Origin: Dehalococcoidia bacterium UBA1151 | GTDB taxonomy: Bacteria > Chloroflexota > Dehalococcoidia > Lucifugimonadales > Lucifugimonadaceae | DNA length: 32,281 bases | Direction of reading: 5' to 3' | NCBI GenBank assembly: GCA_002311865.1 | Contig: DBZV01000058.1 | Location: 20,676 to 52,956 of the forward strand | Shown: positions 16,552-25,151 of the stretch, one piece after another | How positions within the stretch are numbered: position 1 is the stretch's first letter | How the letters are laid out: every line of letters starts with the position of its first letter | Position numbers and translations under genes: made by a program | Notes under the pieces: model-generated | Told to the model about the DNA's origin: nothing | The model's input: the letters and a program-made list of their open reading frames with translations, nothing else | Database searches by the model: none

Positions 16552-17772
16552 TCAGGTCGTGTACGCGGAGTTAAACACCACGTATTCCTCGGTAAGATCG
16601 CAACCCCACGCGGTAGCGTCTCCGTCGCCAACATTGAGGGCCACACGAAGATACACCTCGGGCCGGCCAAGAGCCTGTACCACGGATTCAACGTGATACG
16701 GGATGGCCGCGCCACCTTCTACAATCTGGATGTCATTAATGAATACCTGGATCTTGGACTCATCCAGCGGGATGCTCGTCTTACCCAGCGCCATTAGAAT
16801 CCGACCCCAATTTGGATCCCGGCCGTAGACCGCCGTCTTGACCAACGGTGAGGCCACAATCGACCGTGCTGCAACCCGTGCATCCTCAACGGTGTGAGCG
16901 CCAGTAACTGTAGATTCAATAAGCTTCGTTGCGCCTTCGCCATCGCGTGCCATCTCTCGGGCCAGATGAGTTGCGACGTCCGTAACCGCGGCGGCGAAGA
17001 GCTCGCCTTCGGGGGTTCCGGCAGCGATCTCGGCGTTCCCGGCCGCGCCGTTGGCCATGAGGATGCAAGTGTCATTGGTGCTCTGGTCCGTATCCACACT
17101 AACCAGGTTGAAGGAGATGTTCACCGCCTCCGAAAGCGTGACGGACAGGAACTCCTGCTCAACGTTCGCGTCGGTGCTCATGAACGCCAGCATCGTTGCC
17201 ATGTTCGGGTGAATCATCCCGGAACCCTTGGATATGCCGCCTATTGTCACGGTGGAGCCGCCGACATCTATGGATACCGCCTTCTGCTTCAGAAGCGTAT
17301 CGGTGGTGATAATCGCGTTAGCCAGATCGCTGCCGCCATCTTCGCTGAACTCGATTTTGTTCATGTGTGCGCGTATCAGTCCCATAGGCAGCTCGACACC
17401 AATCACACCGGTTGAGCACACGAGCACGTCCGACGGGTCGACGCCAATGTGGTTTGCAGCCAGCGATACCACCTCAAGCGCGTCTTTGAACCCAGGCTCG
17501 CCTACCGCGCAGTTAGCGTTTCCACTGTTCACCACAATCGCGCGTTTGTTGCGGCCTTTGTCGAGGCTCTCTCGGGATGTCGTCACTGAGGGCGAAAGGA
17601 TGCTGTTCTGACTAAATGTTGCGGCAGTTTTGGCCGGTGTATCTGAAACTAACATGCCCAGATCTGTTTTGCCCGGTCCGGGAGTTTTCAGGCCGGAGTA
17701 AACCGCGCCTGCCTTAAATCCCTTGGGGCTGGTTACAGTACCGTTATCCAACACTCGAATGTCTAAAGGCAT
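16552..17772 (-). CDS. argJ: bifunctional ornithine acetyltransferase / N-acetylglutamate synthase
   Basis: 406 aa from ATG 17772. ArgJ recycles the acetyl group from N-acetylornithine to glutamate and cleaves itself at a conserved Thr. Here that is Thr193 in KGSGMIHPNMATMLAF (182-197). Other signatures are GFKAGAVYSGLK (18-29), VNSGNANCAVG (81-91), CSTGVIGVELPM (119-130) and YGRDPNWGRI near 335-344. The frame stays open 59 codons further upstream, but those residues are not ArgJ-like, so the internal start at MPLDIRVLDNGTVT is used. It heads the argJ-argB-argD run and diverges from the phosphosugar isomerase gene. argC, normally adjacent, is not in the window. Confidence 0.94.
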   Translation of the reverse strand: MPLDIRVLDNGTVTSPKGFKAGAVYSGLKTPGPGKTDLGMLVSDTPAKTAATFSQNSILSPSVTTSRESLDKGRNKRAIVVNSGNANCAVGEPGFKDALEVVSLAANHIGVDPSDVLVCSTGVIGVELPMGLIRAHMNKIEFSEDGGSDLANAIITTDTLLKQKAVSIDVGGSTVTIGGISKGSGMIHPNMATMLAFMSTDANVEQEFLSVTLSEAVNISFNLVSVDTDQSTNDTCILMANGAAGNAEIAAGTPEGELFAAAVTDVATHLAREMARDGEGATKLIESTVTGAHTVEDARVAARSIVASPLVKTAVYGRDPNWGRILMALGKTSIPLDESKIQVFINDIQIVEGGAAIPYHVESVVQALGRPEVYLRVALNVGDGDATAWGCDLTEEYVVFNSAYTT

Positions 17773-17890
17773 TAATTGGGGTCCGCTCAGGCCACTTTTA
17801 GATACGAATTCAGCTTTGATTTCCGAATGGGCAACTATAGCATAGCGGCTGTGTTCCTCAGCCCATTTTGAATGCCCTCTTCCAAAGGAA

Positions 17891-17919
17891 TTGAACGCTC
17901 TGTTAATGTGCCAGACAAT
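17891..17919 (+). promoter_or_regulatory. promoter of the phosphosugar isomerase gene (leaderless geometry)
   Basis: TTGAAC (17891-17896), a 17-nt spacer, then GACAAT (17914-17919), with ATG 6 nt further on at 17926. Both hexamers match the sigma-70 consensus at 4 of 6 positions and the spacing is ideal. The transcript would begin at the start codon. Confidence 0.5.
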
Positions 17920-17925
17920 GAAACC

Positions 17926-18996
17926 ATGATTCTTGAAAACGGCCCCCACCGGCTGGACATACCGGCTACCTACGCCGATCTCGACCCGACGAACATCGGG
18001 AGGCGATTCCTTTCGCTGCCCTCGCAGGTTGAAGCCGGATGGGAGTTAGGCGCCGTCTTCGGTGATGCGGACCCTATAACTCAGGTAAGTCGTGTGCTGG
18101 TTGTTGGAATGGGCGGATCAGGTATCGGCACGGAACTTGTGCGGGGCCTGACTGACCATCATCGCGATGACATAGAAGTAGTGTCCTGGCGCCAATACGA
18201 ACTACCACCCTGGGCAGCCCGCGACACGCTAGTCGTTGCGGTCAGCGTATCCGGCAACACCGCTGAAACGAACGCCGCATTTCAGGAGGCTTGCGAACTG
18301 GGCGTTCCAACAATCGCAATATCAGGGGCTGGCAGACTCCGTGCTGCGGCGGCTGGAAGTAGCGTCCTTTGCGCCGAGATCGAATGGGATCACGAGCCGC
18401 GAGCCGCGCTTGGATATACCTTCCTTACGCTCTATCGCGCGCTTCAGGAGCTTGGTCTTGCGCACAGCATCTCGGATGATGTGGCTCCTGCTGTGACTGA
18501 GCTGTCAGATGTTGCCAGCCAACTTGCGCCAGAGATATCCGTATCCGAAAACGTGGCGAAACAGATCGCCATGGAACTTGATGGCCGATATCCGTTGATA
18601 GCCTCGGTCCAGCCGCTACTTGGAGTTGCAGCCCGCTGGAAGAGCCAGATCAACGAAAATGCCGACTGCTGGGCGGCGTGGGATCAGATTCCTGAGATGA
18701 AGCACAACACTGTGCAGGGAATATTCCAGGCGGCCAACTGGCCGGCACAGCCCTACGTTGTTGCACTGAAACCTGATGAGTGCGACGACTTTGCCGCCGA
18801 AGACATTGACCGAATCTTGGAGGAACTTTCAGCCAACCACGTTCAGAATCTTCTCCTGGATATCAACGGCCCGAATGCACTGGGCCGACTACTTGTAGGT
18901 TCGCTGCTCGGCGATATGGTCTCTTACTACCTGGCGATTCTGCGCGATCGGAATCCCTCCTCTACGGAATCCCTCAACCGAGTGAAAATTGGATAA
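17926..18996 (+). CDS. bifunctional phosphoglucose/phosphomannose isomerase (SIS domain)
   Basis: 356 aa from ATG 17926 (ATG 17872 would add 18 residues and has no ribosome-binding site). Numbered from 17926, the SIS-domain sugar-phosphate site is VVGMGGSGIGTEL (60-72) and SVSGNTAET is near 107-115. The catalytic C-terminal motif is NENADCWAAWDQIPEMKHN, with the conserved Glu and His of the PGI/PMI family (crenarchaeal/actinobacterial type). It interconverts glucose-6-P, fructose-6-P and mannose-6-P and feeds sugar-nucleotide synthesis. It lies 54 bp before the O-antigen ligase gene, fitting a surface glycan role. Family clear; start is inferred from the promoter geometry. Confidence 0.88.
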   Translation: MILENGPHRLDIPATYADLDPTNIGRRFLSLPSQVEAGWELGAVFGDADPITQVSRVLVVGMGGSGIGTELVRGLTDHHRDDIEVVSWRQYELPPWAARDTLVVAVSVSGNTAETNAAFQEACELGVPTIAISGAGRLRAAAAGSSVLCAEIEWDHEPRAALGYTFLTLYRALQELGLAHSISDDVAPAVTELSDVASQLAPEISVSENVAKQIAMELDGRYPLIASVQPLLGVAARWKSQINENADCWAAWDQIPEMKHNTVQGIFQAANWPAQPYVVALKPDECDDFAAEDIDRILEELSANHVQNLLLDINGPNALGRLLVGSLLGDMVSYYLAILRDRNPSSTESLNRVKIG

Positions 18997-19013
18997 TGCC
19001 TGTGGTTGACCGG

Positions 19014-19044
19014 TTGCGACGCATGCGCTGGCAAAGAATATAAT
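19014..19044 (+). promoter_or_regulatory. promoter with consensus -10 before the O-antigen ligase-like gene
   Basis: TTGCGA (19014-19019), a 19-nt spacer and perfect TATAAT (19039-19044). The GTG chosen as start begins at 19051, 6 nt after the -10, again leaderless geometry. The long spacer lowers confidence. Confidence 0.45.
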
Positions 19045-19050
19045 CCGGCG

Positions 19051-21213
19051 GTGGATTTCGCACTAATATGGGCCGTTCGCTTTGGGCTAATGGCCCTTCT
19101 CGTCACACCGCTGATCGTTTCACCCACCACGATCTTCCCGTTCATCGTTGGAAAGGCTCTTTTTAGCCGGACTGTCATTGAAATTACATTTGCGTTCTGG
19201 CTGATCCTCATGCTGCGCCGGCCTGAATATCGGCCGGAGCAATCCAAACTCGCCGTATTCGTGGGCCTGTTTGTTCTGGCAACTCTGATCTCAGCAATCT
19301 TTGGCGTGAGCTTCCAGCGTTCCATCTGGAGCAACTACGAGCGAATGACCGGGACGTTCGACTTGCTTCACTGGTGGGCAGTGCTGGTGATCATGATGTC
19401 AATGATCAAAGGCGCACCACAATGGCGGATCTATTTGACGGCATTTCTTGGCATCGGTCTATTTATCTCGTTCCTGGGGCTTCTTCAGGCCAACCAGGTC
19501 GCGTGGGCTGGGCCGTATCAGTGGTTCGGCTGGCTGCGGGGCCAGGAAATTGGCCGTCTGACCATCAGCCTTGGTAACGCCACATACGTCGGTTCATTTG
19601 GCATGACACTCACGATGATTGGACTGGGTCTGTTCATGGACAGGATGTGGCGAACTATACCCACAAGTGCTGCCGCAGAAGCAGAGGGTTCTGCCCCAAG
19701 ACGTCGTCGACGCCGGGCGACCCCTGCAAGACTACCCGTGCCGGGGATCATGGAAGACCTGAAAATCCCGATTGCCGCGTTCTATCTGCTTGTCATTGTT
19801 GGCGGCCTCTACATCCTTTACGAATCTGGCTCGCGCGGCTCCACCCTGGGCCTGATGGTAGGCCTGGGAGTGGCCGGCCTCATGTACTCCCTCTGGGGCC
19901 CACAGCCCCGCTGGAGAATGATTGCTCGGGTACTCACCCCTCTGCTTCCAATCAGCGTGATCGTGATCCTGTTGTTACCATCAGGCGCGATTGAGAAACT
20001 TCAAGATGTCTCTCCGTTACTGTTCCGATCCATCGGCTCGCTGGGTGATGATCAAGCTCTGCACTCCAGAGGGGTTGGTACGCGAGCAGCATTACAGGCA
20101 TTTTCTGATCGGCCTATCACCGGCTATGGATTCGAGAACTTCTCGACCGTTTGGAATAATCACCTGGAAAATGATGACTTTCTCGGCACGTTCCCTGAGT
20201 TAGACGTTGCCCACAATGATCCCGCTGAGATTCTCTCCACAACCGGCCTGCTTGGCTTCTTGCCTTACGCAGCCTTCTGGCTCTGGGCGATTTGGCTGGC
20301 TTATGCGCGATTCAGGCAGCGCAAAGAATCGCAATGGTTGGATCTGGCGATGCTTGGCGCACTGGTTGGATTCTTTATTCACCTGCTATTCCTCTTCGAT
20401 ACCGCCTCCACCATGCTCGTCATGATCCTGATGCTTGCTTACGCGGGCGCGACGGAATCACGCGTGGACGCCAGGGCCGCGGAGCACACGCCGGGAGACT
20501 TCCTGGCCCCACGTGGCAGCGCGCCACCTGTGGAACGACGAGAGACCTCTCGAGAAGCCCGAGCGGCAAGACGTCGGAAGGAACGCGAGGCGGCGCGATC
20601 ATCCATCCCCGGGTCCGAATCGGGGTCTGAGTTACTGCGCCTTTGGATTGCGCCCACTGCTATAACTGCGATGCTAATCCTGAGTCTTGTATTCACACAG
20701 CTACAGCCATGGAGAGCCGCGCAAAAGGTACTGATTCCAGGCACTCCACAGGAAGTGGTGGCAAACCTTGATGTCTTCAGTCAACTCGGCTCAATAAGCC
20801 GAACTCAGTTCATGGACGTCATCGCATCTGAGCTTCCAAATATCGATCCAAATGACCGTGGCGCCATCTTTGCGATGGTGGAGCCTGAAGCCGACACCAT
20901 AATCGAAGATGAACCCGAAAACATGAAGGTGCGATTGGCCGCCGCCCGCTTCTACCGCTCCGGTGCGATCAACATCCCCGAACGGCATGACGAATTGATG
21001 GCTCCCGCCAGGAAGCACACAGATGCCGGTATTGATATTGGACCGTTTGTATTCGAGTCCAATAACGAGCTCGTCAACCAGGCCTTTGCCGAACAGGATC
21101 TGGCCGGGATTGAAGCCGCCGTCGAATATTGGAGAGGGTTGAACTGGAGCGAGACGCACCGGGCGAGATGGGATCAGCGCCTGGAAGATGCCCGAACAGC
21201 CTTAGGAGGCTAG
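19051..21213 (+). CDS. O-antigen ligase/polymerase-like (Wzy_C) multi-spanning membrane protein
   Basis: 720 aa from GTG 19051 (a TTG at 19006 gives 735 aa, but its first residues are not hydrophobic or conserved-looking). About ten hydrophobic helices fill the first 450 residues. The Wzy_C/O-antigen ligase region includes LYILYESGSRGSTLGLMVGL and then SDRPITGYGFENF with a later AHNDPAEILSTTGLLGF, whose Arg and His residues are typical of these glycan ligases and polymerases. A charged linker (residues about 470-530, RREREAAR-like) leads to one more membrane helix. A soluble C-terminal helical domain, TPR-like in feel, follows. Likely role is polymerising or ligating an undecaprenyl-linked glycan at the membrane. 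It converges on the lipoprotein gene with an 11-bp gap. Confidence 0.83.
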   Translation: MDFALIWAVRFGLMALLVTPLIVSPTTIFPFIVGKALFSRTVIEITFAFWLILMLRRPEYRPEQSKLAVFVGLFVLATLISAIFGVSFQRSIWSNYERMTGTFDLLHWWAVLVIMMSMIKGAPQWRIYLTAFLGIGLFISFLGLLQANQVAWAGPYQWFGWLRGQEIGRLTISLGNATYVGSFGMTLTMIGLGLFMDRMWRTIPTSAAAEAEGSAPRRRRRRATPARLPVPGIMEDLKIPIAAFYLLVIVGGLYILYESGSRGSTLGLMVGLGVAGLMYSLWGPQPRWRMIARVLTPLLPISVIVILLLPSGAIEKLQDVSPLLFRSIGSLGDDQALHSRGVGTRAALQAFSDRPITGYGFENFSTVWNNHLENDDFLGTFPELDVAHNDPAEILSTTGLLGFLPYAAFWLWAIWLAYARFRQRKESQWLDLAMLGALVGFFIHLLFLFDTASTMLVMILMLAYAGATESRVDARAAEHTPGDFLAPRGSAPPVERRETSREARAARRRKEREAARSSIPGSESGSELLRLWIAPTAITAMLILSLVFTQLQPWRAAQKVLIPGTPQEVVANLDVFSQLGSISRTQFMDVIASELPNIDPNDRGAIFAMVEPEADTIIEDEPENMKVRLAAARFYRSGAINIPERHDELMAPARKHTDAGIDIGPFVFESNNELVNQAFAEQDLAGIEAAVEYWRGLNWSETHRARWDQRLEDARTALGG

Positions 21214-21224
21214 TCTGGCAGCCC

Positions 21225-22505
21225 TCAGGGCGATAGCGTGGCGCCGGCCAGCACCAGATCCATCGACGACGAGCAGTCTTCAATGAATTTCAGCGGGCAA
21301 CCAAGCTCAAAGATGAAGCTGTAGTCTCCGGCAACCGTAATCACGAAGTCCGTTCGCCACTCCCGCTCCTCATCCAGGATTTTGTGACGCGAAGCCACAT
21401 GCCCATCAACGGTTTCGGTTGATGAATCCATTAGCAACCCAAACTGATCAAAGAGCGGACTAATCTGTGCGTCCATCTTTTCCAGATCCCAATCTGGTGC
21501 GTTCCTGACACGACGCGCTCGTATGACGGTGCCATAGCCTTCGCGGCCCGTGCCCAGGCCAACCAATCCATCTTCCTGCAACTCGACGGGGCCGGTGAAC
21601 ACGATCTGAGAATCAAGCCGGACCAGATACCAATCGTCTGGTCTAACTGTGGCAATGCGCGCCCGCGCACTTTCCACGGCGGCAATGCGTGGGTTCAACG
21701 GCAGGACGATATCGAAAGCGTCGGCCAGAGCAGCGAGAGAATCAACCGCGTCGTTGCCAAGCGTCACCGTTCTATCTCGCTGTGCTTCCAGGTTGTCAGT
21801 TGATGAGATGCCCAGATCGCGGATGGAACTGGCTGACGCAGCGGACCACGACACTCGTTCGCTAAGGAACTCTGATATTGCGCTGTTCGCCGAGGTCACT
21901 TCTGGTGGAATCTCTGTGAGCGCAATGGAATTGCAGAGCGCAGCCAGCCTGCGACCCTCAACAAAGATGAGTGCGGCACGATCCTCCAGACCCCGCGATG
22001 CCTGCCATACATCGTTCGTGGCATCGGCGTATCGGAGCGAGGCGCGCAATAGGTTGGTCGCGATCACCAGATACTCCTCAATCTCCGCCTGAGCAGCCTC
22101 GACCGAGCGCGGCGTTGGAGGAGCAACAGGAGTTGGCGTGGGTGTGGGGGTGGGTACTGGAACGGTGCCGAAACCCGGAAGAATTCCATCCCGCAATGAT
22201 GTGTTGCAAATGGGAACAGACAATTCGACGAGGTCAAACTCAGTGCGCGTCACCGCTACTACATCAGCAACTGCGGGCGTGGGAGGAACGCTAACGCTAG
22301 CGGTGGGCTGGGGCAGTGATATCGATGGGGTGACCGATGGGGGAGGCAAAGTAGCCGCGACCTGAGCCAGTCCAGGAGTGGGCGCTGGAACGGGCGTTGG
22401 CTCGGCGTCATCACCGCCTCCACCACAGGCAATCGCCACTGCCCCAAGCACTCCAATTACCCATCGCAGAAGCATCGGCTTTCTCTTGGTCCAACTAGCA
22501 ATCAA
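21225..22505 (-). CDS. Pro/Thr-rich lipoprotein, function unknown
   Basis: 426 aa. The N-terminus has a basic n-region (TKRKP), a hydrophobic core and a lipobox AIAC with Cys27, then GGGGDD. A low-complexity Pro/Thr/Val-rich tether follows (about 34-80), and a second PTPTPTPTP stretch lies near 117-128. The rest looks like a soluble, helical (135-265) then mixed domain, with no family recognised. The TTG start at 22505 overlaps the DUF4012 TGA stop as TTGA. An ATG ten codons in (22475) would leave a shorter signal peptide. Translational coupling and adjacency suggest that it works with the DUF4012 protein on the outer face of the membrane. Confidence 0.75.
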   Translation of the reverse strand: MIASWTKRKPMLLRWVIGVLGAVAIACGGGGDDAEPTPVPAPTPGLAQVAATLPPPSVTPSISLPQPTASVSVPPTPAVADVVAVTRTEFDLVELSVPICNTSLRDGILPGFGTVPVPTPTPTPTPVAPPTPRSVEAAQAEIEEYLVIATNLLRASLRYADATNDVWQASRGLEDRAALIFVEGRRLAALCNSIALTEIPPEVTSANSAISEFLSERVSWSAASASSIRDLGISSTDNLEAQRDRTVTLGNDAVDSLAALADAFDIVLPLNPRIAAVESARARIATVRPDDWYLVRLDSQIVFTGPVELQEDGLVGLGTGREGYGTVIRARRVRNAPDWDLEKMDAQISPLFDQFGLLMDSSTETVDGHVASRHKILDEEREWRTDFVITVAGDYSFIFELGCPLKFIEDCSSSMDLVLAGATLSP

Positions 22506-25057
22506 CCGCTTGTACCTACCTTTGTGAGTTCAAGTTCCAGCACGGTGTCCGTAATCAGATTGAACCCAAACTCAACTTTCCCTGCCAGAGTAAGACTGGG
22601 CGCAAAATTACTGGAAGCATACTCGTAGCCGTCCGGCAGATTCACACTTATCCGGGTTGCGCGGCCTACCGTGCCAGCCTGTGCCTGTAACTCAAGAACG
22701 TAGCGGGCGCCGGATTCGCTCCAATCGACTACCGTCGCCGGCAAGTCATACGTGAATTCGATAGTCGCCGACTCATTCGCGGGCACCGTCTTCAAGCCGC
22801 CAAAATATGCCACGCCCGCCACAAATCCCATCTCAAACGTGTCTTCTCCCACCGCTTTGAATCCCGTCTCTGACTGAACACTGTGCTCCGGCAGGGGCAG
22901 GGCGTCACTTGAGATAAGTCGGGCGTCAGGCGAAACGAATATCCGGGCAAAATTCCAGTAGCAGGCGTTCTTGAGGAGATGATACGCGATTCCCCGGTCC
23001 ATCTTCTGTTCATCGCAATTGGAAGCCCCCGGGCCACTGTGATTCTGATACTCCAGCCGAACCCGCGCGACGGGCCTACCGGCTTCAACCAGCGATATCG
23101 AGTACTCCATCGACCGCTCGATATTGCGATCTACTTTGCTCCACCCAATGTTGGAGTCAACCGGCGTCAGACGATCTCGCTCCGGGCTGAGGTTAGGATT
23201 CGACAGATGCCCAGCCCACCCGTTGGCTGTTACTGCGTCCTGTGCAGCCTGGCCAGACATATTCACCATGATGTTCTTCTGGTCCAGGGCCGCAGAGAAG
23301 GCACTGGCCAGGTCAAGCGCTCTGTGGGAGGTGTTGGGGCCGTTCACCGTGTCAATCAGGCCCTGAAACAGCACATCCATGAACTCCCTGCCGCGTTCAT
23401 CAGTGCCAACTTCCAGAATTGGAAGCAACTCATCAGCCGATAGCAGTCCGACAGCAGACGATATGCCGCCAAGCGCATCTGCAACCTTGATGAACGCTTG
23501 AGGCGTGAGTGCGATTACCGCATCAACCTCCCGTTGCTGCCCCAGGAACAGAAGACGCCGAGCGATTGCCGCAGTCGATGGGAAATCCGGCTCCCATCCA
23601 ACGTCTCTCATGAGCCACACAGATGCCGCCATGTGGTCTTCCAGCGGCTGAGGTGGACGCGGATAAAGTCCCAGGCGCGAAATATCATCAACCTCGACCA
23701 CATCCACGTATTCACTGGATACCAGGGCGCCGCCATCAAACGTAACCAGCCAGATTCCCGAAACGAAGCCACCACTCGCCCGCAACTCATCAGATGTCTG
23801 CCCAAGAACGAGATGAGTTCGCGGCCCACTGAGCCCTAACAGCTCATCAGCAATGATTGGCAGTGTGGCTGCGATCTGAAGCGCGCCAGACACGTCGCGT
23901 GCCAGCTCGATAAGTTCCGCTGCCACGCCACTACTGCTGCTATCCAGAGTTCGGCTGATATCCCGCGTAGCCCTGGCAATCTGATTCGCTGAGGACTCGA
24001 GTTCAGGTCTGGCCGCTTCCAGTAGCCCAATCATTTCGCGAATCTCAGCACCGTCCGACAGCAGACGAATGTTGGATTCCGATACAAAGTTCAAAATCGG
24101 CTCTGCCGCGGCGAGCCCTGTTCTGGCACCCTGGGCAAACTGCTCAATCGACTCTAGCGCGCTCACCAGTGCCGTGACTCGCTTGCCCAGGGCCGTATCT
24201 TTCAAATCGGCTGGCGCACTCAACCGAACCATCTTCGCCGGTTCGCGTATAAGGCCACCTTGCGCCGCAAGCTCGTCCAGAAGCGCGGCTACCTCATCCT
24301 GCGTGGCAAGTCCGTTGATCCCGCCAGCGCTTGCTAGATTAAGTAGTGACACAGTGGAATCAAGCAGGGGGCCCAGTTGCTCCCCCACCACTATCAGCGC
24401 TGAGGTCCAATCTATGATCTCTCTGAGACGCGGCTCCTGCTCATCAAGAATCTGAACATACTGCGCCACAAAATCAGGAGGAGTAATTTTCCTGGACTGG
24501 CCTATCTCCTCGGCACGCTGAAGAAACTCATCCGCCGCCGCAATATGAGCGCTGACGATCTCCAGAGAGGCCGGAGTTCGGCCGGAGGCGTAGGCCGCGT
24601 GCAAATCCTGCGTGGTGCCGGATATCAGATCGCCAAAATCTAGTAGCACCCGTCCCGCAAGAGCCAGTTCAACAGCGGCATCTACATCCGCAAGCGCACG
24701 CTCGCCGATGCTGGATGCTACCCTGAGATCGGAGCCAATCAGCGGTATCCATCCAATAAGTGGCTCAGCTAGGCGTATGAACGCAAGCTCTGAGTGGATC
24801 CCATGAACCTGACTCTGAACTTCCTGGAGCATCGCGATAATCGCGTCCACGTCATCAACATCACCCGTGAGAGCATCCGCAGAGCTCAACGACCTCAGGT
24901 CATCTGAATATTCAGAGAGCTTCTCTACATCGCCCTTGATCTGAGCGGCTCGGAACGCCACGCCAAGGACAAGCGCGACCAGCAGAACAAACGCGATCAG
25001 TGCAACCCGGACTCGGATTGAGCCCTGTGCCGAAACGAGCGATAGTGGAATAGTCAT
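22502..25057 (-). CDS. DUF4012 membrane-anchored protein
   Basis: 851 aa. One N-terminal membrane helix (about 17-38) is followed by a long, mostly helical extracytoplasmic region (40-400). The DUF4012 domain starts near 413, where HLVLGQTSDELRASGGFVSGIW matches the family hallmark '..QN..E.R.tGGF.g..' . A C-terminal beta-rich part (about 700-850) ends in alternating hydrophobic strands. DUF4012 proteins are common in Actinobacteria and Chloroflexota, usually beside glycosyltransferase and polysaccharide genes, and their function is not established. Here it follows UDP-glucose dehydrogenase (94-bp gap) and is coupled to the lipoprotein gene. ATG start. Confidence 0.85.
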   Translation of the reverse strand: MTIPLSLVSAQGSIRVRVALIAFVLLVALVLGVAFRAAQIKGDVEKLSEYSDDLRSLSSADALTGDVDDVDAIIAMLQEVQSQVHGIHSELAFIRLAEPLIGWIPLIGSDLRVASSIGERALADVDAAVELALAGRVLLDFGDLISGTTQDLHAAYASGRTPASLEIVSAHIAAADEFLQRAEEIGQSRKITPPDFVAQYVQILDEQEPRLREIIDWTSALIVVGEQLGPLLDSTVSLLNLASAGGINGLATQDEVAALLDELAAQGGLIREPAKMVRLSAPADLKDTALGKRVTALVSALESIEQFAQGARTGLAAAEPILNFVSESNIRLLSDGAEIREMIGLLEAARPELESSANQIARATRDISRTLDSSSSGVAAELIELARDVSGALQIAATLPIIADELLGLSGPRTHLVLGQTSDELRASGGFVSGIWLVTFDGGALVSSEYVDVVEVDDISRLGLYPRPPQPLEDHMAASVWLMRDVGWEPDFPSTAAIARRLLFLGQQREVDAVIALTPQAFIKVADALGGISSAVGLLSADELLPILEVGTDERGREFMDVLFQGLIDTVNGPNTSHRALDLASAFSAALDQKNIMVNMSGQAAQDAVTANGWAGHLSNPNLSPERDRLTPVDSNIGWSKVDRNIERSMEYSISLVEAGRPVARVRLEYQNHSGPGASNCDEQKMDRGIAYHLLKNACYWNFARIFVSPDARLISSDALPLPEHSVQSETGFKAVGEDTFEMGFVAGVAYFGGLKTVPANESATIEFTYDLPATVVDWSESGARYVLELQAQAGTVGRATRISVNLPDGYEYASSNFAPSLTLAGKVEFGFNLITDTVLELELTKVGTSG

Positions 25058-25151
25058 GAGTCAGATGCAATTACCAGTAGTGAGCTCGCGATATCCAAAT
25101 GTACGTTGACGGCGCGACTTGAGCTTGCAACCGGATTCCGCACGCTCAGCG

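Noticed and set aside
19006..19050. TTG start for the O-antigen ligase-like gene
   Set aside because: The extra 15 residues are Cys/polar-rich and the bases form a promoter (TTGCGA/TATAAT); GTG 19051 chosen.
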